NCBI RefSeq assembly: GCF_021155765.1
Contig: NC_060106.1
Span: 5,773,501-5,837,500, forward strand
Direction: 5' to 3'
DNA: 64,000 nt
From: Diprion similis
Lineage: Eukaryota; Arthropoda; Insecta; Hymenoptera; Diprionidae
Shown here: piece by piece, positions 40,200 through 51,735 of the stretch
Numbering within the stretch: position 1 is the stretch's first letter
Layout of the letters: the number at the start of each line of letters is the position of its first letter
Program-made: the position numbers and the translations under genes
The notes under the pieces: model-generated
Database searches by the model: none
Told to the model about the DNA's origin: nothing
The model's input: the letters and a program-made list of their open reading frames with translations, nothing else

Positions 40200-41340
40200 A
40201 TCGTTTGGGATCACTCTTTTATTGGAAAACTATTACCACCTGCGATTGTAAATGGACTTTATGGTTGACGGAAATAATTGGAGATGAGTTATTAGAACAT
40301 GCAGACGTTGCTCGTGATACATATAAAGATGCTCATAGTTTGCTATAAATTGCAAAATATCGATGTAAAAAAACTTAAATCTTTATTTACATATTTCGAT
40401 AAAATACAATTTACAAAATGGTAATGTGCTCACGTATATACCTCTTGTCTGATGCAACGTTGATATCTTCTTAAACCTTGCGATCTGTTCAATTCAAATT
40501 TCATAGTTATACCTACTTGAAAGTTTAGAACTTCGAAGAAATACCGAGCTCCACAATAAATGTCTGTGAACATTCAAAGTTTAAGGATTTTCCAAGTGCT
40601 TATAATAATGGCAGATTATTCTTCGGGACATACTTAAAAGCCCCAACTGATAAATTAATTTCAAAAGGGCTGTTGGACAAAACGTTAAATCTGTTCCATA
40701 TTGTCTTATATCCTCTGCAGATTCCTCAATAATTTTCAAGCGATAATTTTCTAGCTCATCTCGTTTTCCATATAGTTATTACCGGCAGAGCAACAGTTTC
40801 CTACCCGAGAGATGCACAGCTCTTGAAAAATTCATCGTAATTATGACTTTCAATTTCTGTATAGCGCCAAAAGCACGCTAATATGATTGATACGGTTTTG
40901 TTACTTTGAAGATATAATCAGAAGATTGTTGCTCACTGCCATCGATGTATAAATACAATTGCATCCTTTACCGCATTCTGCCCATATTAGAGTCTGTTAA
41001 TCATTTACGACAGTGAAGATACCTCGACGTTGATATCTTCATGTAGGTACCTTGAAGATTGCGTTCAAAAGTTTTAATTTCATTGAATCGATTGGCCCAG
41101 CCTTATTGTTAGAATTTAACGTCCATCAAGCTCTTCGTCATTTTCGTGCTCGCACAAAACTATCACTGAATAATTTTTGTCGTACTTTTCCTGTTGAGCT
41201 TCGAGTATCACATAGACTAATGAAATACTGTGATTTCCACATTGTTAAAGCCAAACCAGCAATGAACCGGAAGGAAAGATTTACATCCAATACAGCTTTA
41301 CGTGCCTAGACATTTGAGTTGTGGACCTGTCACCCCCTGC
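40200..41340 (-). other. 3' flank and probable 3' UTR of the SLC17-like gene
   Basis: AT-rich, with no coding exon seen. A minus-strand ATTAAA lies at 41073-41078, about 265 nt past the stop. AATAAA hexamers occur at 40382-40387 and 40218-40223. Any of these could be the polyadenylation signal; the choice is not decided by sequence. Confidence 0.3.
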
Positions 41341-41792
41341 TCATACTTCAGTCTTGCCTTTCAGAGGAATTGCCTCTTCGGGTGATTTGACGTTCTCCAA
41401 AGCCCGCTCCTTTTCCGGGATACTTCTATCGCTCCTTGGACTATTCCAAGACTGGAGTTTCCCGGATCCGAAGAACGTAAAGGTCAGACCACCCGACACA
41501 TAGGTTGCAGCAAGAATCCAAAACACTATCCTCCACTGCGGGAAGGTCTGGTTGTTGAGAGTCAACGAGCCAACCATTTCGGCGCTCAAGAAGCCTCCTA
41601 AGGAACTAAGAGTATTCGCCAACCCAAAAATCGTCCCAGAAAAATTTGGGGCAATGTCTAAGCCATTTCCTAAGTATCCAGCAGTCACTCCGCCGTTAAT
41701 CGTCAGGGCGACTGTAAATATCGCCACAGAAGTAATCTGGTCACATCCCATAAAAGCTTGCACGATCATCAGCAGTCCAGGAGTCATTACCG
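41341..41792 (-). CDS. SLC17-like gene, last exon (TM9-TM12, C-terminal tail, stop)
   Basis: Acceptor ATTACAG; residues 365-514 and a stop at 41341. Contains four hydrophobic segments (TM9-TM12), including the TINGGVTAGYLGNGLDIAPN and FSGTIFGLANTLSSLGGFLS stretches that are well conserved in insect members, and FPQWRIVFWILAATYVSGGL. It ends in a roughly 40-residue charged tail rich in Ser, Glu and Lys. Confidence 0.93.
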
Positions 41793-44700
41793 CTGTAATG
41801 AAATGTGAATATAAGTGACAATTGACTCCCGAGTGACCTTACAATATGGGTAATGACAGACAAAAGAGTGAATGCTTGTTGTTCCCACTTGTTCCACTAA
41901 TTAATGTTACGAGGAACCGAGAGTGCTTATAAATATTAGTTTTACTTTGACAGCGAAACGTTGAATGAAATTCGCATTTTGTTAATGTATGAAACGATGA
42001 AATGACGGTTCTGTTAACTACCATGATCTCTTATTGTGAATGTTGAGTGAATAGAATATAATTCATGCCAGACCTCTTCTCCAATTGACCTTCCCAACTG
42101 ACATCGTTCATTTATTCCCAAGAATTCGTCATTACTCACCGAAGGCAGTAAAGCTTTTTCGAATCGCTGTAACTGAGAGCTTATTAGTTCGTCTCAGATA
42201 ATCGGCCACAGATGAAGTCAACACGGCGAAACAATACTTCCCTAGGTAAGGTAAGGACGAAAGTAGACCATTCTAAGGAGAATGAAAAAAAAATTTTGGA
42301 ATCTCAAAGAAAATTGACTTGTGCAATATTCTTGCGGGAAGCGGAAAATAGTAAAAATATCTATACCTTTTTAATTTCGAAGCCCAGAATGTATTTCATA
42401 TAAGTTGGTAGCTGATTCACCACCGTGAAGTAACCGAAAACACTGCATCCGTGGGTGATGATGATTGCCCAAACAGGGACAGACGTCAACATCGCCTTCC
42501 ACGGTACAGCCGAGTGCTGTAAGCCAAAAATTGTACAGATCATTGGCATTGGATGTGAGAAAGTAACAATCGCATCAAGTGCTTACGCTTGATCGAATAT
42601 GCACTTTCGTCTGATGAATACAAATGGTTTTAAAAGCACGCACCTTCGAAGTAGAAGACGTCCCGATGGACTCTTCGATAAACCTGCGTTCCTCGGCTGA
42701 GATGCGAGGATGTTCAGCTGGAGAATCATAGACAACAACGAACCAGGCGATGCTCCATATTAAGCTGATTCCACCGGTCACGTAGAAGACCGATTCCCAC
42801 CCAATCGAAGCAATCAGGAACCCACATATCGGCATCGTGATTGCCGCGCCAAGAGAAGATGCTGGAAAATGGTCCAAGACGTGCAGGCATGTTTCTGTTA
42901 CGATTTCCACAATTCAGAGTGAGCGTTCAGGAGTTTCGCACCCTTATAGCCAGTCCCCGAATGATTTACGCCCGGTCAAATATTCTTCACCTGCATCCGT
43001 AAACTGGCCATTGTAGGGGAGAGTAGGGTATATGAGACCTGTATCGGGTAGGTTGAATCACCTTCTCGTTATACTTTGAGACACAATTCGTCACACCTTG
43101 TGTGATGGTGAAAAAGTTGATGTGTAGCTATGGTTAGAATTTTCACTTATAACGGTGAAGGTAAGTCAGTTCAGTTTATGCAAGAATTTCAAAGTATTTT
43201 CACATAGCTTGACAATTGATCAAACTAGCAATTCGTAAATTTGTAATAAAACTGGCCCCCCTCCCCTACTCTCACCAGGAAAACACTATCGTTATTCATG
43301 TAAAAAAGCTCGCCGCAAATCACCTACCGAATGCACACCTTGAATTGTCTCAAACAACCATCGAAAATATCTCTGAAATCTCACCCATCATATTCGCAAT
43401 GAATTTGCTCCGTTCCATTGGAGGAATCCATCGTGCAGTCATGGGATGAATGGCGGGCCAAGTGGCTCCCTGAAATGAATAAAGCCGTGTAAGCATCGTG
43501 TTACCCTCTCTCGACTAACTTATTGCTGAATTTATTTCGAGATAAGACTTACCAGCATAAAGCCAAGAATCACTCTGAGAGCCGCAACCGCAGGATAGCC
43601 GAGTGTCGCTGCCAACGGTGTGAGAAGAGTGATAGCGCTTGCGGTCAGCATGCTGTACCCAAACACCCTTTTGGCACCAACGATCTCCGCAAGCCGACCA
43701 CCGGGTAACTCGGTGCAAATGTACCCCCAGAAGAAGCTACCCAAGATCTTGTTTACCTCGTACTCGTTCCATGAGTACCTGGTTTGTTCGATGGCATCCT
43801 GCAACATTAGCATGCCGAAATTCAAGTATATGGAAGAGAAATGCCAAATATTATAATCAAGTAGAAGAAAAGTTGCCTTTACATTTTTTGCCGGTAAGTC
43901 CCCCTGTTCAATTAGACTCATATTAGCTGTGAAATTTTTATGGGAATCAACCAGTCCAGCACATCCTGGATCCGTGATGGTTTTGTTGGAATGTTCAGAG
44001 CTGTTGCTGGGTAATACCATAGCCACGATAGCTATCGTTAAATTGACACGTAACATGTAGTTCAACATGAATCCAAGAATCACCATGATATTCAGAATCT
44101 GACGACACGAGAAACGATCTGAAAAATTAATTTTCGTGATTAAGATTGAGCGAGGAGGGTCAAAAAACAGATTTTTTTACTATCAGGGTTTGCATAAAGT
44201 CAATTTTTGTTGGCAACAATTTAAGTGGCTATTACATAGTTGAAAATAAATTGCTGAGAATCATACGATACTTGTGGTGAGGACAAACCCAATAATCGTC
44301 AAAACATAATTTTTATCTGTTTATTACCTGTTTAGCAGTTAATACTGATAATACGTGGTTAAAAAAAAAATTGTTATCCATACCAATGAAGCAATAAGTT
44401 AATTTTTTTCCTCTGATCACAAATTTTGCTACCGCAAATTATATGCAGAATCCAATAATTAGCATGCAACGTATTTCTGCGTAGGTACATAGGTACCTGC
44501 AAAACTGGCGGGAGCTAATATCGCGCAAATTTCTGTAATAGATAACGATTCTATTACGTAATTGTCGTAACTTTTCTTCGAGAATTATTATGTCGGTCGA
44601 AAGGTTTGCATGTGCCATTCGACGATCGTGAGCACCTACGTGTGTCGGTAGGTACGTCAATTTGGCAAAAGCCCCAGAAACAAGCCACATCTGGTATGGC

Positions 44701-47700
44701 GACTGGTAAACATATTTACGTAACTTCACCGGCATTTAGACCAGAAAAACCTATTCTTTGAGGTGACAAACCGACCATGGATAAGGGGAATCGAGTTTCG
44801 CGAGCCGATTTGTTCTCTTATGGTCAAGTGTAACAAGACTGCGTCCACACTATAGACCAGGACAGAACCAGCTGGCAAACGGTGACCCATTGTCGATGGA
44901 ATACCGGCAAAAAGTGAGCACCTGTCGGTGCCAATTTTCAAATTCGTAGAACAAGTAGTTGCGGACAAGAGCCGACCGACTCCCGAGCAAATTTTTAATG
45001 CCTTAAAAGACATGAAGGGTGATCGAAAGGGATAAGATTCCGAGTAATTAGATTATAATATTAGCTAGAACTCTCCTGGAAAAACAGCGACTTTACGCCT
45101 CTAACCGTTTTTTAGTTCTCTTGATTGCACTAGCCTGAATGAGTTTTTCTGGAGTCAAAGAGACAGTATCGTCCCTGAAATAAAGGGCCGGGTGCTCAAC
45201 GTCAGAAATGTCTGGGTATAAGACGTCGTGACGCCCGTAAATACCGACTTAGTCTAGCTTGCACAAGTATTTATAAACAGCCTTAGCCTTGCCCCGGTGC
45301 TTCCTGCTATGTTGAAGTCAAAGGAGAATTGGTTCGCTCAACAAGTTACAATTCTTTTACACTGCAGCGGTATATACCAACGGACTACTCACTGATTAGC
45401 ATTTCAGATGTCTGGAAATGTGTTAATTGGATGCGATTTGAATTGTTAAGAAATATTATTCACGAACGCAAATTTAAGATATTTTGCCAGTGCTAAAAAT
45501 TTACAATTTAAAAAAAAAAAACAAAAAAATGTATTCGAAGATATAATTCAATCAAATAATTAATTACTTGAAATAGCAATATTTCGTCAATTAATAATTT
45601 TGCACGACAGAGCATGTGTATATAATAAACCGTTATTTTTTAGCAACGGATTCTTGCGTAATAATCGCCACTTGACACTCAAATAACACTTGAGGGGTCG
45701 TCCCGGAGACTAATCACTTTATTAAGCGCATTTGACAAACTTTAAGTATGCGTGATGTTGAAAGTATTTATGCATTTCAAAGACTCAAAGAGTACAGCTG
45801 GAATCGCAGACCTAAAATCGCTCTTTCGCGTCCATGAAATCGCCTAAATAACATAAACGGTTTAAGAGATAGAAAAAGTTCATTGCCATTCACGATATTC
45901 AAACATTTTAGGAACATCTGTAAGCAACAATTACACGTGTAATTTGGATAATCTCGCTGTCATTTAGTCGGTTTCATATAGCAAAGTAGGTGATCTGAGA
46001 GCACGTGGCGGTATTTCCAGGCCTTGATTAACTCACGTCAGTGATAGATTGAGGTGGTTACGTATATTATTGAACGAGCAACGATAATGCCAAAATGATG
46101 GGTGTGATTTCTCGTAATGGCCGGTACAGTGCAATTTAAGTAATTGCACGTTTCCTCTGTAATTCGCGCAACAAATAAATCATCAAGTAGGTACGCAAAC
46201 GTTTTAGCACCGGCCAATTGCTACGAAATATTAAAGGCAAACAGATGATTCAAGGCCACATGAAACATGGCTAAGCAAAAACGCCTCTTGAATTGAAACT
46301 GTACCCTGCAAGTAACGGACGTAATTGTCACCCACCGGCGAATGATTTACCTAGAGGCAATTCGTTTCGTTAATTAATTAATATGATCGATCAATGTTCA
46401 ACGATTGAGATAGTAAAGTGGGATTAAAATTTACTCCGCATATTAGAGACCGTACTCTTTTACACTGCTATGGAAATGTATGAATCAATAATTTGAAAAA
46501 ATCAAATCAGCGCGTGAGGATTTTGAAAGAAACCCAAAGTTCACACACAATTAAGGCAGAAAATACATGAATGATTCATTAAATCATTTTTGTAAACAGT
46601 ATAAAATTGACAGAGTAGAAATTATTCGGGCAAATGAAATGCAAATATCCAAGGTTACAAACGAGTACTTATACCATCAGAAGTAATGAAACTTATATGA
46701 TTTAAGGTTACATTGACGCTTTGTGCGATTAGAGTTATATTGCATAATGAGCGCCTAAGGCCACGCCAAATTTTAGCAACTCTTGCGAATCTGTTTGACA
46801 AAGTAACGTTAAAAGATGCGGTGAGGTAGCGTCAAAGCAACCAGCCAGCATCCGGGATTAAAGACCGTAATCAAGTGGAAAAAAACTCATCTATTGAAAG
46901 CGAGAAGGTAACACTGAAAAAAGAGAGTTACATAACTAGGTATTCAAAAGAAAAAGAAACAACAATAGGCTTTAGATGATCAAACGGAGCGACGCCATGA
47001 AACAGTGATTGTTTCGTGAGTTAACCAAGCATGAAGCTGTTCGATAGGTACTCTGGATTTCTTGCTCCGCATCTGTCTGGAATACCCTATTATATTAAGT
47101 AGTCAAGTGATATAATTTCGATCATCAAAAAGTACGCGAGATCCTCTCTTTTTAGTACCAAAAAATGACCCCCAAAAAGAGAAATTAACAAACTACAGTC
47201 AATTATACCAGACCTTGGACTGTCATTAGCTGTTCTCGTGACTGATGCAATGTGATCCATTAGTCAAGATTTTCGTGGCAATACTCAATGCTTTTCGAAA
47301 ATTTTATTACATGTGCCAGTAATATTGCAGAGTCGTAAGTCAAAGTCTCGTTCAGTGCTTCAGAGAATTTTACGTTCCATTGGGTCGATCGTTTGCCATC
47401 TGTCGCGATATACGATTAGTAACCATGGAACGAGCGAGGGGTGCACCGAGGCCGTGGATACCTACGTCAAATTTCATCATTCAGGAGGTATACATAGACT
47501 AAACGCATGGATACTTGAGCCAATTGCAGGCACCGATTACATACGCCATTAGCTCGGATTTATTACAGCGCAATTCGTTACTCCAGCTTCTCAAATTTAA
47601 TTGAACTTGAATTTCTTTATGTGCATTTTTTTGCTGATGTGAATGTATGTGAGTCTGTTTTTCAGTTTAGTAAGTCTTTGCCTATGTCACATCAGCAATG

Positions 47701-49479
47701 TTTTTTTTTTTTTTTTTTGGAATACTGCCACAAAATTGCTTCAAACCTTGCGGCACAAATTTGTATTCCATACACAAACTTTCAAGTGAAATCGATTCAC
47801 GATTTTTCGAATGAATTTCATGCTTCATATGCGTCTGTTTCAACAGCAATAAAATCATTTCAAAAGATTTTGTGCCTTTACGATGTGAATTCAGTTCACT
47901 GGATCCTGAGAGAAAATTTCCAAGAAAACGTGCGTCCCAATTTTACAATAACTGCTATTGATCTGTGGCTCATCAATATGTAAGTAGTATGTTATTAAAC
48001 CAGCTAACACCAGTTCGCATATTCATAATGTCAATATGTTAAACTGTCCAACAATAGCCAGCATTCTTTGACACTGCTTGAACAAAAAAATCGCGATGAC
48101 GGGTGCAGATGAAAATGTAGAACGATCAGACGACACGAGGCTCACAATGTTGAATTTTGAAAAACGAGAAAACCTGGTTTGTAGAATTTTAAAATGTAGA
48201 AAGTCGAAATATACTCGGTCGAGTAAGTACAGGGCTGAAAATATAAAATCATCAAAATCTTGACTTTTACATGTTCGGTTTGCTATATTCATATTCATTC
48301 TGTTGATTATGTATTTTGGAAAGATTCCTCACACTTGCCCCTTCTACGTATTGCTTTTTTTGTAGTTCGACTGTCTACACTTTGAAAATCTATGAAATAA
48401 ATGTTTGAAAATCTCATATTACGACTTATATTTTTTGATCTTCCAACATTTTCAGCCCCACCTGGCGATGACTGAAACAGACTTGGTACAGTCGTTAAGG
48501 GAAATTTTATGCTACCCACAACACCGGGTAGCATTGAAAGCCACCAAGCCTTCCACTAAATTTTGTTTTTACGGTCAGTATTAAGTTGGTTACATTATCG
48601 CGCTATATTTCTTGGCATCCGCTATTTACATGGATTAGTGGCTAAAAATACTGAAGGTGTAAATTTGTATCCGCGAATACTCTACATGCTATCATGGCTT
48701 ATGCTTGAGAGACGTTTAAAGGCAGGATAATATATTCTTGAAAATTTGAAATTTTCGTTGTTAACGATCAAAAGCATTACACAATTATTCGTAATAAACG
48801 ACTAAATATTTTGATGTTTTGAAGATTTTTGCAATGCAAAAAGTTGAAATTGTCCTCCTAACAAATGAATTATCATTCTTGTTACGTTTCGTATTGAAAA
48901 TAAGTCAACATATTCAATTTTGATTCCATCATCGATTCGCTACACGCTATCTGGCATTAAAGCGCTATATCATATGTTGTCAAAATGGTTTTAGTTGGAA
49001 TCCCATCTTTTCTCATTGAATGAAAGTTTTTGAAAAACGTTGTCAAGCGACCAATATTCACCCTCGCCATTTTTTATTAGGTACATTAAAACTTTTTTAG
49101 GTGATATTAACAACTAAGATGTACAACTTAAAGAAAAAAATTGTTACATGGACCAATCGAGTTAAAATATTTACTAAAATCTTAATAGCAATTTGCATGA
49201 CTATATTGAATCATCGATTTTCAATTTTCACCGATTTCGAAAAACTGTGTAGGTATGGAATAACCCAATCGGAACTATTTCTCTCTATTACTCCTCTAAT
49301 CCGAAAGTTGAAACACCAATGAATTTTGCATTCGCACAATTTAATATCAAAACATAATTGTTGCAATCTTATCCCAACGTCACTCTGATCTGAGAGTACA
49401 AATTATTTTACAATGAGAGTATTAAAAGCATCTCACAAGATTGAAAAATCTTACCTGCAATGCTGCGATTCGATGCCAT
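41341..49479 (-). CDS. SLC17-family MFS transporter (sialin/inorganic phosphate cotransporter-like), complete gene of 8 coding exons
   Basis: Predicted multi-pass membrane anion transporter of the major facilitator superfamily, SLC17 branch (sialin, VGLUT and NaPi-I relatives). Coding exons, in order: 49455-49479, 43883-44118, 43553-43798, 43385-43469, 42644-42861, 42367-42516, 42140-42272, 41341-41792. They total 1545 nt, giving 514 residues plus stop, a normal length for the family. All introns are GT-AG and every phase matches. Visible family marks: TM1 with RVNLTIAIVAM (residues 32-42); a first extramembrane loop with four N-glycosylation sequons (N47, N53, N70, N74); SFFWGYICTELPGGRLAE (108-125); a GATWPAIHP...WIPPMERSKF stretch (170-192); VVVYDSPAEHPRIS near 239-252; QLPTYMKYILGFEI then NGLLSSLPYLGKY (321-333). 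The C-terminal tail is charged and cytosolic. The substrate cannot be read from sequence; phosphate, organic anions, sialic acid or glutamate are all known in the family. Family call very sure; first exon less so. Confidence 0.9.
42140..42272 (-). CDS. SLC17-like gene, exon 7 (TM8)
   Basis: TCCTTAG acceptor, GTGAGT donor. Residues 321-364: NGLLSSLPYLGKYCFAVLTS then VADYLRRTNKLSVTAIRKSF. NG-x-x-S-x-x-PY is a conserved SLC17 motif directly after the TM7 loop, which confirms the join to exon 6. Confidence 0.9.
42367..42516 (-). CDS. SLC17-like gene, exon 6 (TM7)
   Basis: TTACAG acceptor, GTATAG donor, phase 0 at both ends, exactly 50 codons (271-320). Encodes HSAVPWKAMLTSVPVWAIII then VFGYFTVVNQLPTYMKYILG, the start of the second six-helix half. 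Confidence 0.9.
42644..42861 (-). CDS. SLC17-like gene, exon 5 (TM5-TM6 and start of central loop)
   Basis: TTTCCAG acceptor, GTGCGT donor, phase 1 to 0. Residues 199-270: LGAAITMPICGFLIASIGW (TM5), VFYVTGGISLIWSIAWFVVV (TM6), then DSPAEHPRISAEERRFIEES, the family's D-x-P-x-x-H-P-x-I-S loop signature. Confidence 0.92.
43385..43469 (-). CDS. SLC17-like gene, exon 4
   Basis: Residues 170-197 plus one base. ATTTCAG acceptor, GTGAGA donor. Encodes GATWPAIHPMTARWIPPMER, the conserved loop motif with P-A-x-H and W-x-P-P-x-E-R that follows TM4 in SLC17 transporters. Confidence 0.92.
43553..43798 (-). CDS. SLC17-like gene, exon 3 (TM2-TM4 core)
   Basis: Residues 88-169. Contains WNEYEVNKILGSFFWGYICT (TM2), the ELPGGRLAE turn (TM2-TM3 loop) and GAKRVFGYSMLTASAITLLTPLAA (TM3), then AVAALRVILGFML. 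Donor GTAAGT, phase 0. This is the most diagnostic SLC17 segment. Confidence 0.93.
43799..43882 (-). other. 84-nt phase-0 intron of the SLC17-like gene, in frame and stop-free
   Basis: Starts GTAAAG and ends TTGCAG on the minus strand. It is exactly 28 codons with no stop, so retention would insert 28 residues between N87 and D88. Removing it restores the family-like spacing between the first loop and the YSWNEYE/SFFWGY segment, so I treat it as an intron. Confidence 0.75.
43883..44118 (-). CDS. SLC17-like gene, exon 2 (TM1 and glycosylated first loop)
   Basis: Preceded by a TTTTTCAG acceptor and ended by an AAT/GTAAAG donor. Encodes residues 9-87: TM1 (about 16-43, with R32 in the RVN motif) and an extramembrane loop with sequons N47SS, N53KT, N70FT and N74MS and a Cys at 61. 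The loop position and glycosylation are typical of SLC17 proteins. Confidence 0.88.
44119..49454 (-). other. First intron of the SLC17-like gene (about 5.3 kb)
   Basis: AT-rich, with a poly-T run (47701-47718) and no exon that I can support. Short ORFs inside it have no hydrophobic SLC17 pattern and no paired splice sites in phase. Large 5' introns in otherwise compact genes often hold enhancers, but I saw no specific site. Confidence 0.4.
47701..47718. repeat. Poly-T run (18 nt)
   Basis: Uninterrupted T run in the first intron of the SLC17-like gene. Confidence 0.9.
49455..49479 (-). CDS. SLC17-like gene, coding exon 1 (start codon, 8 codons)
   Basis: Encodes MASNRSIA plus one base of the next codon, then a GTAAGA donor. 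The ATG has A at -3 and G at +4. The phase-1 end joins exon 2 as G+AT (Asp), giving MASNRSIAD followed by RFSCRQILN, which resembles the short basic N-terminus of insect paralogues. It was chosen because exon 2 has an acceptor just upstream and needs a phase-1 donor. The exon is very short and 5.3 kb away, so another first exon remains possible. Confidence 0.55.
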
Positions 49480-49735
49480 ATTAAAACTCGCTCTTAATAA
49501 CTTAATATTACTTTAAAAAATCCGAAAAACAAATTAGAAACTAACAAAAAAGAAAAGTAATAATTGTTTAAATGCAAAACGGAGAAGCACCAAGAATGCC
49601 CAGAATACAATTTGATTTTCAACTGTCAGCGGAACTGTTTTTCGACACTCTCAGCCACGCTTTCGCGTTTGCGAAACTGGCTTACTGGGTGTCAACAATA
49701 GACTCTGCAAACAGCAACCACTAGGCGCAAATTGT

Positions 49736-49743
49736 TATTTATA
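49736..49743 (-). promoter_or_regulatory. Possible TATA box of the SLC17-like gene
   Basis: TATAAATA on the minus strand, about 260 nt upstream of the proposed ATG. A start site near 49713 would give a 5' UTR of about 230 nt. No clear TCAGT initiator follows at the expected distance, so this is weak. Confidence 0.25.
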
Positions 49744-50116
49744 ATAAAAGCGCTGGCCCGTCGAAGGTGCCCCACGACGATGGGCACGCGGCGATGCACT
49801 TGAAATTCTTGCGTGGGTGGCAATGCGCACCAAGAAAACTACGAGTAAGTAAAAAGTCAACGTACTGGCAGCGGTGCTGACCAGCACTGTCGGGCGATTG
49901 CAATCGACTGAATACTTAACGCGGCGTCGACAGCGTGGTGCAACCAATCGGTCGTTCGACTCGAGGGGGACGGCGACGACGTCATCCAATTTCCGTAGGA
50001 AAAATAAGAAAAAAATAAATAAATAAACGCCGGGTACAAAAATAAACAATAATTGAACCGTCATAGCGTGCCAAGTTCGCGGAGGTGTGGCATACTCGTA
50101 AAAAAAAAGTAACGGT

Positions 50117-50149
<33 letters not shown>

Positions 50150-51735
50150 GATTTGCAATAACAATTTAGCCTTGTGCTAAACGATTTATTACGTATCTCG
50201 TATATGTATATCCTAAAGAATCCAAATTTGGATGCATACTTCGCAATGAACCTTCCGGTATAATACATCAATGAAGTTGAAATATTATCAGATTTCGATG
50301 AAATCTTAGAGTAGACTTCAAAAGCTTTAAAGTTACTTCAACGAGGTGGATTTCCGAACTGTAATACGCGTGGATAAGTTTATCCTTCAGTGATCACTGA
50401 ATAGATATTCGAAATAACAAAGACAAGTTATTTGCATTTTTTACCAGTCAATTTTAACATTGCGATTTTCTTGTTCCTAGGAGCTAAACCCCGAGTAATT
50501 AGGTTATACGTGTACTATATTTTTCGAAATTCATGAGCTGATATTCATGACTTACTTAAAACAGGGGATAAATCTTTGACGTAACTGTGAATTTTCATTT
50601 TTCTACCTACCCACAAAACTGTTCGTAAATTGCTATATGAAACTACCATAATGTATTAGGGAACACATCGCAATACTGAAACGAATGAAAATTGGCGAGA
50701 ATCCAACACGCGATTAGACACCGAGGTGCACATGTTATGTGCAATATTGGCTGGTGCAAACATGATAAGTAGCATCAACTTGGACTGACAACCGCTGCTG
50801 TTACGTCACTTAACGTGACATAGTTTGACAAATTTTCCTCATTGATAGTGTATTGTCATGCACGAAATAAGTGTATGGTAATGGCGTCTCATGGATACAC
50901 ACATACAATAGATAAACGAGTGCTCAACTGACGAATAAGATCTCAAATAATACTTTGTCTATTTCAACTTAGTCTCTATACTTTTTCAGCGGAAGCATTT
51001 AGCTTTTTCCAGGAGGGCATTCACTTTCAGTTGAGTCAATTTCAAGCTTACGTATCATTGTCAAATGTAAACGTGAATGTGAAACATTGCATACTACGTT
51101 GTACGAGATAAGACATTGTCTTCATTTTGAAAAATGCTTCCATAAAAATTAGTTTAGTGCAGATAGTCGATATTTTGCGGCTCAAGATATTACAGAAATG
51201 CGAAATATAAAGTGAATTTCAAAAACGGTGACTTTCAACGCCAGAATTTTAGTTTTCAAGTCTATCAGTAATTGTGTCATTTATTTCCACCAATTTTTAG
51301 TTAAGGGTAAAAAGAAGAAATAATGAATACCTATGAATAAAAAATTCTTTATATTACGAGTAATTGAAAAAATCAAGCGTATGCACCAAATACAGTAGGT
51401 ACATAGCAAATTATACCTCGAGGGTTCCTTGAGAATTAACGATGCGAGGGACGTTTCACCGGCAAATAGGCAACTGAAGGTACATTTGACTTACTTACTG
51501 GCTATGAAATGGAACTTCGGTTGCCCAATTGCCGATGAAGAATTGTTCGCATCGTTATCTTTCAAGAAAGCCTCCAGGTAGAATTTACTGTGACAATAAC
51601 AACCAGAGAAAAATAAATTACTTTTATAATATAAGGAATGGCCTCTGAGTTATCTAATTTTCATTCAATTCATTTCGTTCTATGATAAATATACAAAGCT
51701 CACAAGAAATTGAATTCGAAATTCGGCGTCAAAAC
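49744..51735. other. Intergenic region upstream of the SLC17-like gene
   Basis: Contains the CA microsatellite and AT-rich sequence. No exon supported. Confidence 0.45.
50118..50148. repeat. (CA)n microsatellite
   Basis: About 15 CA units. On the minus strand it gives the Val-Cys repeat of a spurious 178-codon ORF. Confidence 0.95.

Noticed and set aside
44439..45013. Possible alternative first exons of the SLC17-like gene
   Set aside because: The minus-strand ORFs here have no donor in the required phase producing a family-like N-terminus; the 49455-49479 exon fits better.
49735..50271. 178-codon minus-strand ORF
   Set aside because: Driven by the CA microsatellite (Val-Cys repeat) and biased sequence; no domain, and it overlaps the region proposed as promoter/5' flank.
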